From Ruminococcus sp. (GTDB lineage: Bacteria; Bacillota; Clostridia; Lachnospirales; Lachnospiraceae), in contig JACERV010000031.1 in assembly GCA_013911065.1 (NCBI GenBank), forward strand, positions 1 through 64,000: a stretch of 64,000 nt of DNA, given 5' to 3'. Each line of letters starts with the position of its first letter. Position 1 is the first letter of the stretch. A program made the translations under genes and the position numbers. A model generated the notes under the pieces. That model searched no databases. It had not been told where the DNA came from and saw only the letters and a program-made list of their open reading frames with translations. Shown piece after piece: positions 36,683 to 45,179 of this stretch.

Positions 36683-36692
36683 TATTTATTTT

Positions 36693-38513
36693 TTAAAAAC
36701 CCTCTAATATATCCCTTAACGCCGTTATTAACTTTAAATTATCGTCACTATTCCTAACAGCTAATCTCACAAACTGCCTATTATCCATTTGGATCTTTTT
36801 ACTTAAATCCTTAATGAACAGATTATATCCCACAAGCAGAACCTTCGTCAGTTCCTTTGCAGTCATACCACTGGTGATTTCAACCAACAGGTAATTCGCC
36901 TGAGATGGCACAATCCGAAGCCCTTGAATTGTAGAAAGTTCATCAACAAACTGCTTTCTAACAGCCTTGATTCTTTCAAGTGCAACAGCATAGTCCTTTT
37001 TATACTTTTCTTCAATTTGCATATAGAATTCGCCAAATGAATTGATATTCCAGATAGCTACTTCCTTTTTCATACTGGCTATCAATTCTTCATCCGCAGA
37101 TACTAAGATACCCAGACGGATTCCTGGAACACCATAGGATTTAGATATAGATTTCATTACAATTAAATTCTTATGTGCATTGATAATCGTTTCATCTATG
37201 AGTGTGCTATTTGCTTCTTCTGCAAAATCAACAAATGACTCGTCTACAATGATACGGATACCTTTCTTTCCACACCACTCTATCAAACGCAGCACATCAT
37301 TTTTCTTAATATAGTTACCACTCGGATTGTCAGGATTAATAAGAACCAAGGTTTCAATGTCAGTCCCGCCAAAGAAATCCATCAGTTCATCCGCATCATA
37401 TGCCAGATTTTCATTATGCGGTACATATACTACACTCTTGGCTTCAGCATAACGGTTTGGATACTCTTCAAATGTAGGATGGATAAAACCAATTTTTCCA
37501 GTCAATTTTTCCATCAGACATTTAATCAGTTCCGCTGCCCCGTTTCCTACTAGGACATGTTTTTGGTAGATACCAAAATTCTTAGCTGCCAACAGACTGT
37601 TTACTTTCATTCCAGACGGATACTGCGTGAGCAGAGTTTCAAAGCTGGCTTTCATCTCATCCATTAGTTTCTGCGGCGGGAAATACGGATTTACAAGATA
37701 GCAGAAATCCAGCAGGTGTGGATATCTCCAATATCCACCATATCTTGCTTGGATGCTGGCTACCTTTTCGTCTGCATCTGGTGCAAACATGGAAGAAGCA
37801 ATATCCAAATCTTGAAGATCATCAATCTCATACCAGAGCTGCCCTTCTAGCTTTTTCGCCTTAATTTCAGGGGTATCCAGCATCGTGATTACACGGAGTA
37901 CCTGCTCATAATACTCATTGTCTCCCAGTGCCTTGGAATATGCGTCGAGAAACGGCACATAATACGTTTCCGAAAAATGTCTGCTAAACTTATAGATATT
38001 GACCGTCTTGTAATACTGCGGGATATCTTCAAACACAAACTTCTTTCCCGGAATAAATGCCTCGATAGAATCATCGTCTCCAATCTTAATGCAGGTACCA
38101 TCCATCCAGCTTTCATACTTGTCTACCAGAGCCAATGTCTCCCTTGGGTCATCCAGAAGAACCTCCAATGCACTGTCCTCAAAAATAAGATCCGATTCAA
38201 GCAGAAGTGTATCCTCTTTCAAAAGATATTCCTTTGCCAGAGCCAACGAATAAATGTTATTGGTCTTATCATAAATAGGGTTGTCCACATAGCAAATCGG
38301 TGTCTGGATTCCCAAAGTCTCAATATAATCAATCAGTTTTTTGCCTTCATAACCGACTACAATAACAATACGTGAAAGGTGTAATTTCTCCAGCTGATGG
38401 AGCACACGGTCAATCAATGCCACCCCATTGACCTTCACCATGCATTTCGTGTTATTCTCTGTCAAATCCTTAAGACGTTTGCCCATTCCAGCTGCTAAAA
38501 TCAATCCCTGCAT
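36693..38513 (-). CDS. LicC-like nucleotidyltransferase fused to a fold-type I aminotransferase
   Basis: 606 residues, two enzymes in one chain. Residues 1-240 are a LicC-like cytidylyltransferase domain (LILAAGMGKRLKDLTENNTK, NNIYSLALAKEY, LLESDLIFE). Residues 255-606 are a PLP enzyme of the HisC/CobD-like subgroup with GNGAAELI, INPDNPSGN (Asn396), IIVDESF (Asp424), and SISKSYGVPGIRLG (PLP Lys458, Arg466). The pairing suggests that an amine is made by the PLP domain and activated as a nucleotide (CDP or CMP) by the other. Phosphonate PntC proteins show a comparable fusion, but no PEP mutase or decarboxylase gene is nearby. AGGAGG precedes the ATG. It lies in an operon with LicD, a flippase and an octopine-dehydrogenase-like gene. 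Substrate unknown. Confidence 0.9.
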   Translation of the reverse strand: MQGLILAAGMGKRLKDLTENNTKCMVKVNGVALIDRVLHQLEKLHLSRIVIVVGYEGKKLIDYIETLGIQTPICYVDNPIYDKTNNIYSLALAKEYLLKEDTLLLESDLIFEDSALEVLLDDPRETLALVDKYESWMDGTCIKIGDDDSIEAFIPGKKFVFEDIPQYYKTVNIYKFSRHFSETYYVPFLDAYSKALGDNEYYEQVLRVITMLDTPEIKAKKLEGQLWYEIDDLQDLDIASSMFAPDADEKVASIQARYGGYWRYPHLLDFCYLVNPYFPPQKLMDEMKASFETLLTQYPSGMKVNSLLAAKNFGIYQKHVLVGNGAAELIKCLMEKLTGKIGFIHPTFEEYPNRYAEAKSVVYVPHNENLAYDADELMDFFGGTDIETLVLINPDNPSGNYIKKNDVLRLIEWCGKKGIRIIVDESFVDFAEEANSTLIDETIINAHKNLIVMKSISKSYGVPGIRLGILVSADEELIASMKKEVAIWNINSFGEFYMQIEEKYKKDYAVALERIKAVRKQFVDELSTIQGLRIVPSQANYLLVEITSGMTAKELTKVLLVGYNLFIKDLSKKIQMDNRQFVRLAVRNSDDNLKLITALRDILEGF

Positions 38514-38523
38514 ACTTTCCTCC

Positions 38524-38571
38524 TTAAACTAACATTGAAATCAAATAAATTCCAAGTGCAATTACATTCAT
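38524..38571 (-). other. 15-codon hydrophobic mini-ORF before the fusion gene
   Basis: ATG at 38571 encodes MNVIALGIYLISMLV and stops at TAA, immediately before the AGGAGG of the fusion gene. The peptide resembles the first transmembrane stretch of sodium:solute symporters. It may be a deletion scar of such a transporter or a coupling leader peptide. No good ribosome binding site precedes it. Confidence 0.35.
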
Positions 38572-38604
38572 ATCAATGGTTTCTTATCATATAAGTTAGA
38601 TGCT

Positions 38605-39678
38605 CTATTCACATCTGTACAGTTTCATAAATTCTTTTGAGGTAAGTTCTGTTTCGAACACCTTCATACCATCTTCCATCGCAACCGATTTGTACCAGTC
38701 CCACACAATATCTATATTCGGAGTCGGAACAAAGAACATTTTTGCAATATCCTTGATAATTTTCAATCCAAACGGAAAGTCCGCTGTAAAGTATCGTGAG
38801 TGCCAATCTGGAATCCAGCCCCTTTCCATTTCTATCATCGGTGAAGTAAGGCCCTTAAATGCCTTGATTCCTCTGATTTTCTTGGTCATGGCATCAGCGG
38901 TTGGGCTTTCATAGTAATCCCTAAGCGGCATAACAGAGCCCAAGTCCATAGGAATTACTGTACAAAGCTCCTGCAGTTCCCGGTCACAGGCAATCAACAT
39001 TTCAGAGGAATCATCCGTCCATTCTTCGTAAAACAAGAAATTCCTTGGATAAACATCACCCGGCTTATGATCCTTGAACATAGAATACAAACGTGCAGTG
39101 TGCAAGATAGGATTAGAAGGAGTCAATGTCACAGACAAATAATTGTCCAGAGCCTGACAAGGCATATCAAAGATCTTTTTCATTGTTCTGCAAATGTCTG
39201 TTGTTTGAGTTGCGGGTATTGCGCCAATCTGTAGGTCGGATTTTCTTCCAAGCTCATACACGGCTTTTCCATATTCTTTTAAACGTGCAATGCTGTGTAC
39301 ACGCTGTAATCCAAACAAAATACAACCCTTTTTAACTAATCCTTGAAAAGCAAATTCAGCTCCACCACCTCCCGGCACAATGCCGATTTTCATCCCTATA
39401 CGGACATAAGGCAACATTTTCTCTGCCAAGTCCGATAAAAGCTGGGCTGGAATTACAACCCAGACATACTCAGCTGCTTCCAACGCCTCCTGCATTGAAT
39501 CCGTCACTTTAGACAACTGCCCTGTCAGAAGTAATTTATCCTCCGCACTGTAAACCTCAATTTCCTTTTTCCAATGTTCAGACTTAGACGTATACACTGT
39601 TACTTCATGCCCTTTGTGGGCTGCTTCTGCAGCCATCAACGTGCCGACATTTCCACCACCGATTACTGTAATTTTCAT
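38605..39678 (-). CDS. Octopine/nopaline dehydrogenase-like NAD(P) oxidoreductase
   Basis: 357 residues: an N-terminal Rossmann domain (ITVIGGGNVGTLMAAEAAHK) and a C-terminal helical domain with SNPILHTARLYSMF, where the His matches the catalytic position of octopine and opine dehydrogenases. Known members reductively condense an amino acid with a 2-keto acid, or oxidise related substrates. It sits between the fusion gene and the flippase. It may supply or modify the amino compound that the fusion enzyme activates, though that link is inference from context. GGAAGGG precedes the ATG. Confidence 0.85.
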   Translation of the reverse strand: MKITVIGGGNVGTLMAAEAAHKGHEVTVYTSKSEHWKKEIEVYSAEDKLLLTGQLSKVTDSMQEALEAAEYVWVVIPAQLLSDLAEKMLPYVRIGMKIGIVPGGGGAEFAFQGLVKKGCILFGLQRVHSIARLKEYGKAVYELGRKSDLQIGAIPATQTTDICRTMKKIFDMPCQALDNYLSVTLTPSNPILHTARLYSMFKDHKPGDVYPRNFLFYEEWTDDSSEMLIACDRELQELCTVIPMDLGSVMPLRDYYESPTADAMTKKIRGIKAFKGLTSPMIEMERGWIPDWHSRYFTADFPFGLKIIKDIAKMFFVPTPNIDIVWDWYKSVAMEDGMKVFETELTSKEFMKLYRCE

Positions 39679-39691
39679 TGCCTTACCCTTC

Positions 39692-41134
39692 CTATCTCTT
39701 AATCCTATTGAAAATCCTCGTCTTATACTCCTGCAAATATGGATTTTTTATCAATAATAAGATTGCAAAATAGCCACAAACACAAATTGATACTGTTATA
39801 AACAAACGGAGAAACGTACCTTGTACACTAGCATTTACTCCCCATCGAACAACAAAAAACCAAATACTTGCCATGATATAGCTTGGCATTCTTCCAAACA
39901 TAACCCCTAGCTTTATAATGTCTCTCGCATAACGCATTAATATGAAAAACATAATAATTTCTGAGAGTAAGGTTGCAGTGGCTGCCCCCGTCACACCTAC
40001 TATTGGAATCAGCACCAAATTGGCCACAAAATTAGACACTGCACCGACAGTAGTTGAAAAGAGTACTTCCTTGTCTTTCTTATACGGTATACATACCTGA
40101 TATGCGATAATCTTATTCACCGCCTCTATTACGACTCTCACTGATAAAATATTTGCCGCCATTGTTCCTGATAAAAAACTCTTACCACTAAACAATAGAA
40201 TCAGAATGTCACTTGTACAAATCATACCCACTACTGTTGGTATAGATATCATCAAAAGGATGTCCACCGATGACTTCATCAGCTTTTCATATTCCCTTTT
40301 TAGCCCATTTCCCACATAGTAGGAAACCCTTGGAAGAATCGTCGCTGATATAGTCCCCATCAATATGCTGATTGCCAGATTGAGCTTTACTGCCGCTGTA
40401 TATATACCTACAACAGAGTCCCCAAGCATCGCTCCAAGCATCGTTTTATCTATGGATGTATTGATAGTCGCAGCAAGTGTTGTTCCAAATATAAGCAAAA
40501 TTGGTTTTAAGTGCTTTCGATATTCATAAGTGTGCTTTGCTTTCCAATCCACAAATTTTCTAGAATGCCATAAATTTAAAATGGCCGCACCTCCACTGGA
40601 AATCACCCATAATGCAGCATACCAGTTATAATCCTCTCTGTTTCTTACTAACAGAAACAACAAAATGAGAGAGAAAAATTGAAAAAAGATAGAACGTTTT
40701 GTAATGTATGCATATTCTTCCTTGATGATAAAAAGCCACGCCATGCTCACGGTTGTAAACAGGAGATCTATTCCAAATATCATCAAAAGCATCCTATAAT
40801 CCTGAAGGATTGGGAGGTTTAAGAACACAATCAATGCTATATATGCAGTGAAAGTGGTGAACAAATTAATGTGGAGTATTTCTTTGACAAACTTATTAAA
40901 CTTCTCTTTATCCTCTTGGATGCCCGCACCTTCCCGCACAGCATAAGTACTGATTCCCAAAGATGCCAACAAGGCGAAATAAGAAATAATAGCACTTGCA
41001 TACTCCACCTTCCCTATACCAGCCGTTCCCAGAACTCTGGATGCATAGGGAAATGTAATCAGTGGAAATAAAACTGTCATCAGTGTCTTTATTCCATTCA
41101 TAACAAGATTCAACGTCATTGACTTCTTTGGCAT
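39692..41134 (-). CDS. Wzx-type oligosaccharide flippase (MOP superfamily)
   Basis: About 480 residues with 12-14 membrane segments and the family N-terminus NGIKTLMTVLFPLITFPYAS and RVLGTAGIGKVEYA. Moves lipid-linked glycans to the outer face of the membrane. I chose the ATG at 41134, five bases after the LicD stop and fed by GGAGAGGAAGAG inside licD. The alternative TTG at 41161 has no ribosome binding site. Its presence beside an ABC exporter elsewhere in the locus suggests two export routes, or a GacK-like role in flipping a sugar-phosphate lipid. Confidence 0.93.
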   Translation of the reverse strand: MPKKSMTLNLVMNGIKTLMTVLFPLITFPYASRVLGTAGIGKVEYASAIISYFALLASLGISTYAVREGAGIQEDKEKFNKFVKEILHINLFTTFTAYIALIVFLNLPILQDYRMLLMIFGIDLLFTTVSMAWLFIIKEEYAYITKRSIFFQFFSLILLFLLVRNREDYNWYAALWVISSGGAAILNLWHSRKFVDWKAKHTYEYRKHLKPILLIFGTTLAATINTSIDKTMLGAMLGDSVVGIYTAAVKLNLAISILMGTISATILPRVSYYVGNGLKREYEKLMKSSVDILLMISIPTVVGMICTSDILILLFSGKSFLSGTMAANILSVRVVIEAVNKIIAYQVCIPYKKDKEVLFSTTVGAVSNFVANLVLIPIVGVTGAATATLLSEIIMFFILMRYARDIIKLGVMFGRMPSYIMASIWFFVVRWGVNASVQGTFLRLFITVSICVCGYFAILLLIKNPYLQEYKTRIFNRIKR

Positions 41135-41138
41135 ACTT

Positions 41139-41990
41139 CTACTCTTCCTCTCCAAACTCAATCAAATATGGTCTGTGATTCACACGTTTATCTTCCGGAG
41201 GTAATTTCATATAATCGCCAAAAATTCTAGTCAAAATTTGATCCGCATTTCTTGGAATATGAACATAAAAGTCCATAAAATCACGCTTTTCCATGGGGTA
41301 AGCATCACTTTTTTTCATAGCACTTGCCCATGGCATGGTTGCATCAAAGGGAGCACAATACTCTGTCTGCTTATGATTATATCGCTGTGAAACCTTTTGA
41401 AACTTCCGATAAATTTTTATCGGGGTAATGTGCAATATTCGAAGACCAACTCGTACTGTGTGACATATAAATTCTACTAGCCTCTTCTTGGCCCCCTTAT
41501 AAGGAATGAATGGAGTAGCATCTCCACTCAAATACAACAAACGCCCTAGAAACCATGTCACAGCATACTGGTATTTTCTTGCCAAGTATCCGTCCGCAAG
41601 ATGATCATATATAAAGATATCTATAAAAATCCCTCTACTATAATTACAATCCTTTTCATCCCACGAGATAAACTTTGTTCCTTTCTTTTGAAAGTGTGTC
41701 ACTGTACAAGCATAATTTGAATTTGTCTCACAGGTAAGAAATTCATATTTTTCACTTAATTCTTTCTTTGCTGCCTTCTCAAAGCGTACAAAGTCTTCCC
41801 GAAACATTCCGATATCGATATCATCGTCCCAAGGTATAAAGCCTTGATGGCGCACAACTCCCAGCATACTTCCAAAAATAGGAAACGTATCTATTTTATA
41901 CCTTTCACACAAATCCAGAACATCCTTTAAAATTTCCGCCTGTGCCTTCTGTACCTTGTTTAATGTCTCTTTATCATAATATTCTTCCAT
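41139..41990 (-). CDS. LicD family phosphotransferase
   Basis: About 283 residues with the LicD core FPIFGSMLGVVRHQGFIPWD and DDDIDIGMFREDF, whose Asp residues bind metal. LicD enzymes move phosphocholine or a related phospho-group from a CDP-linked donor onto a glycan. Here the natural donor would be whatever the fusion gene in the same operon activates. The ATG at 41990 (GGTGG upstream) and the ATG at 42005 are both possible. The flippase follows with translational coupling. First gene of its operon. Confidence 0.92.
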   Translation of the reverse strand: MEEYYDKETLNKVQKAQAEILKDVLDLCERYKIDTFPIFGSMLGVVRHQGFIPWDDDIDIGMFREDFVRFEKAAKKELSEKYEFLTCETNSNYACTVTHFQKKGTKFISWDEKDCNYSRGIFIDIFIYDHLADGYLARKYQYAVTWFLGRLLYLSGDATPFIPYKGAKKRLVEFICHTVRVGLRILHITPIKIYRKFQKVSQRYNHKQTEYCAPFDATMPWASAMKKSDAYPMEKRDFMDFYVHIPRNADQILTRIFGDYMKLPPEDKRVNHRPYLIEFGEEE

Positions 41991-42026
41991 ATTTTTTACC
42001 ACCATTCACTAAACTCTTCGTTATAT

Positions 42027-42074
42027 ACACAAGAAGCACATGCACCTACTATTAGATACACATGCCCCTTGTGT
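42027..42074 (-). terminator. Terminator-like hairpin, copy A
   Basis: ACACAAG pairs with CTTGTGT outside, and on the minus strand GCATGTGTA pairs with TGCATGTGC inside (with G-U pairs). It is followed by TTCTTG. It would end the GH25 transcript ahead of licD. It shares about 35 bases of similarity with the hairpin at 43883-43913. Confidence 0.6.
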
Positions 42075-42124
42075 CATAGTTTTACGCAATGATTCGGCAT
42101 CTCGCCGAAACGAAGAGTATTCTT

Positions 42125-42346
42125 TTATAAATAGGGACTTCTTCTGGCTCCCGGTGGATTTCCACCCTTCTTTGCTAGTACAGCCTGTATATATTCCAAT
42201 CGTTTTGACTTGCCAGAACTACCTGCATTATTCCCATTTTGAGTCCAACCTAGCCATCCATAATCTTGTATATGCACTTGATAATAGACATCATACCTGT
42301 TCGTAATTTCCCCTGAGTATCATATACAACTATCTGTTTTTCTTTG
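42125..42346 (-). pseudogene. Frameshifted C-terminal ChW-repeat remnant
   Basis: Read on the minus strand, the gap after the GH25 gene encodes one ChW (clostridial hydrophobic W) repeat: YDVYYQVHIQDYGWLGWTQN, then GNNAGSSGKSKRLEYIQ, ending GGNPPGARRSPYL and a stop at 42125. The expected lead-in (IVVYDTQG) lies in a different frame, joined at a GGGG run near 42311, so one frameshift has broken it. There is no start codon. It looks like the tail of a ChW-repeat cell-wall hydrolase, probably an older anchor domain displaced by or deleted beside the SLH lysozyme. Confidence 0.75.
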
Positions 42347-42347
42347 C

Positions 42348-43817
42348 TTATTCTAAGTAACGTGTCATAACGGTAGCAACAGACGCCCGGTCCGTATAAG
42401 CCCTGGGTCCCAACGTTCCATCATCATTTCCGGTAATAACGCCTGCCCCCACGCACCAACGGACTCCTTCCAGGGCAAATGAACTGACCGTATGTCCATC
42501 CCTGAACTGGCTGTGGTCTCCTTGTGTTGAAACATCATATCCATTATATTTTGCATATCTGTACATCATAAGCATCATCTGTTCACGGGTTATATTATCC
42601 GCTGGACCAAACCGGCCATTTTCATATCCGGTTGTAATCCCTGCCGCTGAAGCCCACAGTACTGCATCTGTATAAAACTGATTAGCCGATACATCTGGAA
42701 AGACTTTAGAATACGACACTTGGGGGGAGCCCGCCATACGATACAAAATTGTTGCAAACTGTGCACGGCTTACTTTCTCAGACGGTCCAAACTTGATTGG
42801 ATTCAACCCTGTCATAATCCTGCTCTCATACATATAACGGACCGCATTATAATACCAGCCCTGTCTGCTTACATCTACATATGGAACTTCCATCCAAAAA
42901 TTCAAATCCACCGCCCCATTGATTCCTGCTACCTTACCTTTGTCTGAACACTGCCAGATATCATAATAACCACCATAATCACAGGTTGTATTGTACTGAG
43001 CAACCCACTTAGACCAGGAACTATTGTCAAACACCGGACTAGTAAGATATGTGTTCCACCAATTTAAGTTTGCATAAATTCCCACTTTATATCCAGCCGC
43101 CGATATCGTGTCGCAGAAAACTTTAGCCATGTTGCCCTTCATTTCTGCACTTGTATTCACTGTAGTCTCATCTTCCATGTCAAAGTATACAGGATATGCT
43201 AAATTACGGCCACGAATCAGTCTAAGTACGTGATTCGCTTCGCTTTTTGCCATAGTTGTATTTGTTGCATAAGAATAAATATAAACCCCATATGGAATAC
43301 CAAGACGTTCACATTCAGACACGTTATATGCCCAGTCAACATCATCTTGATAAGAATAATCATCCCCATATCCGCATTGGATAATAGCAAAATCTATTCC
43401 ATCCGCTTTCACCTTATTCCAGTCAATTTTCCCATTCTTCCCCTGATGATAGCTGACATCAATCCCTTTTCTTACCGCACCTGGAATTGGATTACCAACA
43501 CTATTCATGTAAACCCCATTCACCTTCTTCCATGCATTGCTTGACTCAGCATAAGTTTCAATTCCTGGTATTAATTCCCCGTTCTCAAATCTCCAACTAT
43601 TTTCTTTCTTTTCCTCCTGCGGTTCTATCAGTGTTTCCGTCTCCTCCTGCGGCTCTGTTAACATTTCCGCATCGTCCTCATTGTCTATGTTCTGAAGACT
43701 TTCTGAGATAAAATTTTCATCTGCTGCATAAACAACTTTTTCTTTTCCTGCCAAACCGAAAGTTACTATACTAATACCAAATAAAATTATGACTGATTTT
43801 ATTACATTTCTTCTCAT
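42348..43817 (-). CDS. GH25 lysozyme with three SLH domains
   Basis: 489 residues: signal peptide (VIKSVIILFGISIVTFGLAG), a Glu-rich linker with a repeated TLIEPQEE-type block, a GH25 muramidase domain (about 110-310) and three SLH repeats (about 325-488). GH25 motifs are KGIDVSYHQGKNGKIDWNKV and YPVYFDMEDE, whose Asp/Glu pair is catalytic, plus YDIWQCSDKG. It should cut the MurNAc-GlcNAc bond while held on the wall polymer. GGGAG precedes the ATG. It is 32 kb from the other SLH genes, and a ChW-repeat remnant follows it directly. Confidence 0.94.
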   Translation of the reverse strand: MRRNVIKSVIILFGISIVTFGLAGKEKVVYAADENFISESLQNIDNEDDAEMLTEPQEETETLIEPQEEKKENSWRFENGELIPGIETYAESSNAWKKVNGVYMNSVGNPIPGAVRKGIDVSYHQGKNGKIDWNKVKADGIDFAIIQCGYGDDYSYQDDVDWAYNVSECERLGIPYGVYIYSYATNTTMAKSEANHVLRLIRGRNLAYPVYFDMEDETTVNTSAEMKGNMAKVFCDTISAAGYKVGIYANLNWWNTYLTSPVFDNSSWSKWVAQYNTTCDYGGYYDIWQCSDKGKVAGINGAVDLNFWMEVPYVDVSRQGWYYNAVRYMYESRIMTGLNPIKFGPSEKVSRAQFATILYRMAGSPQVSYSKVFPDVSANQFYTDAVLWASAAGITTGYENGRFGPADNITREQMMLMMYRYAKYNGYDVSTQGDHSQFRDGHTVSSFALEGVRWCVGAGVITGNDDGTLGPRAYTDRASVATVMTRYLE

Positions 43818-43882
43818 TGTATATCTCCCTAAATAATATATCCTATTTACGTTTTCCCTCTATATTCTTACACACATACAAA

Positions 43883-43913
43883 AGCACATGTACTGCCTAT
43901 AGATACACATGCT
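43883..43913 (-). terminator. Terminator-like hairpin, copy B
   Basis: On the minus strand AGCATGTGTA pairs with TACATGTGCT (ten pairs including two G-U) and is followed by TTTTGT, 11 bases past the stop of the nucleotidyltransferase gene. It is similar in sequence to copy A at 42027-42074. Confidence 0.7.
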
Positions 43914-43924
43914 CTTCCCAATCC

Positions 43925-44845
43925 TTAACTTTCAAATAACTTCTCCGGATATATCCCTGCATCAATCAGTCCTCTTACTGCTGAAACCACAGCATCTTTA
44001 TCTTCCTTGTAAGTTACTCCAAACCACATGTCCTTTGATCTCAGTACTTTAACATCCAGTTTATTTTTCTTCAGCAAATCTCCTATCATAGTTGGGAGCA
44101 GATATTCGGCCTTCAGGTCTGACTCATCTACCTCACCTAAAAATTCCTGAAACCCTTGCTCTAATATCTGGAAAAACTCTGGCCTTAATCCCCACATATT
44201 CATGGAGACCGGAGACTCTAAATCTATCTCCTGTATTCCGTCTGCTTTCTGCACAACGGCTCTGCCATTCACCTTCTCTATATTTTGTGTCTCCACTATT
44301 TGGGACAGCATTCCCTTATCATCAACTTTACATACGCCACGGGTCACGACCCCATTATCACTAAGTGTATTTTTCAGTACAAAGCTAATCATGCAGATTT
44401 CCATGCCATCTTTACAAGCTTCCCTTGTCAAATATTCATAACCTTCCTTAAAAGCCTGCTTCCCATAATAATCATCCGCATTGATCACAAGAAACGGTGC
44501 ATCTACCACATCCTTACAGCAAAGAATGGCCTGTCCAGTCCCCCAGGGCTTTGTTCTTCCCTGGAATCTCTCTTTATATACATCAGGTATATCATCCACT
44601 TCCTGATAAGCATAATCCACGTTCACAATCTTTTCAATACGGTGGCCGATTATTTCTTTGAAATCTTTCTCCAGATCCTTCCTGATTACAAATACAACCT
44701 TATCAAATCCTGCTTCTATAGCATCATAAATGGAGTAATCCATGATAATTTCTCCATTTGGTCCCACCGGCTCCAGTTGTTTGATGCCTCCTCCGAATCT
44801 GCTTCCAATGCCTGCCGCCATGATTACTAATGTAGCTTTACTCAT
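43925..44845 (-). CDS. Sugar nucleotidyltransferase family protein
   Basis: 306 residues: MSKATLVIMAAGIGSRFGGG (NTP-binding), IKQLEPVGPNGEIIMDYSIY, KPWGTGQAILCC, VINADDYYG (metal Asp) and SMNMWGLRPEFF. The overall pattern is that of UDP-glucose-pyrophosphorylase-like nucleotidyltransferases, but the sugar and nucleotide cannot be fixed. The ATG at 44845 follows AAGGAGAAGAAA; the frame is open 11 codons further without a site. It lies at the boundary between the glycan locus and the HPr-cda genes, 39 bases after HPr, so it may share their transcript. Confidence 0.88.
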   Translation of the reverse strand: MSKATLVIMAAGIGSRFGGGIKQLEPVGPNGEIIMDYSIYDAIEAGFDKVVFVIRKDLEKDFKEIIGHRIEKIVNVDYAYQEVDDIPDVYKERFQGRTKPWGTGQAILCCKDVVDAPFLVINADDYYGKQAFKEGYEYLTREACKDGMEICMISFVLKNTLSDNGVVTRGVCKVDDKGMLSQIVETQNIEKVNGRAVVQKADGIQEIDLESPVSMNMWGLRPEFFQILEQGFQEFLGEVDESDLKAEYLLPTMIGDLLKKNKLDVKVLRSKDMWFGVTYKEDKDAVVSAVRGLIDAGIYPEKLFES

Positions 44846-44884
44846 TTTCTTCTCCTTATCTTTGCTCCGGCACAACATGCCGTT

Positions 44885-45160
44885 TTATTCTCCCAAACCA
44901 TCCTCTACAATGCGTATCATTTCTCTGAGGGCTGCTTCTTCATCTTCACCCTCACACACAATTCTGATTTCATCCCCACTTTTGATACATGCCCCCAAAA
45001 CGCTCAGGACACTCTTTGCGTTTGCAGTTATATCTTCCGTTTTTGTCTTTTTCTCTATGGTGATTTTACTTCCATACTGCATAGCAGTTTTGCAGAACAA
45101 CCCTGCTGGTCTGAGGTGCAGACCTGTTGGATTCTTAATTGTAACTTTTTCACTAACCAT
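44885..45160 (-). CDS. HPr family phosphocarrier protein
   Basis: 91 residues, normal HPr length. The active-site His is in NPTGLHLRPAGLF, and the regulatory Ser is in ANAKSVLSVLGACIKSGDEI, so it has both the PTS phosphotransfer site and the HprK-type Ser site. The retained His distinguishes it from Crh-type proteins. AGGAGGG lies upstream of the ATG at 45160, inside the end of cdaR. Being encoded directly behind cdaA-cdaR is unusual, since glmM is the common neighbour. Confidence 0.95.
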   Translation of the reverse strand: MVSEKVTIKNPTGLHLRPAGLFCKTAMQYGSKITIEKKTKTEDITANAKSVLSVLGACIKSGDEIRIVCEGEDEEAALREMIRIVEDGLGE

Positions 45161-45179
45161 CTCTAAGCCGTCCCTCCTA

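Noticed and set aside
36106-36692. Insertion sequence in the 586-base gap
   Set aside because: No terminal inverted repeats, target duplication or recognisable transposase motif; only a start-less remnant is present.
42089-42110. CG-rich inverted motif (CGGCATCTCGCCG) as an operator for licD
   Set aside because: The arms are only five bases and it lies between a pseudogene and a terminator hairpin; no promoter is attached to it.
44285-44830. Long plus-strand frames opposite the nucleotidyltransferase gene (also 12443-12988 opposite glmS and 53993-54505 opposite uvrB)
   Set aside because: All are antisense shadows of well-supported genes with improbable composition.
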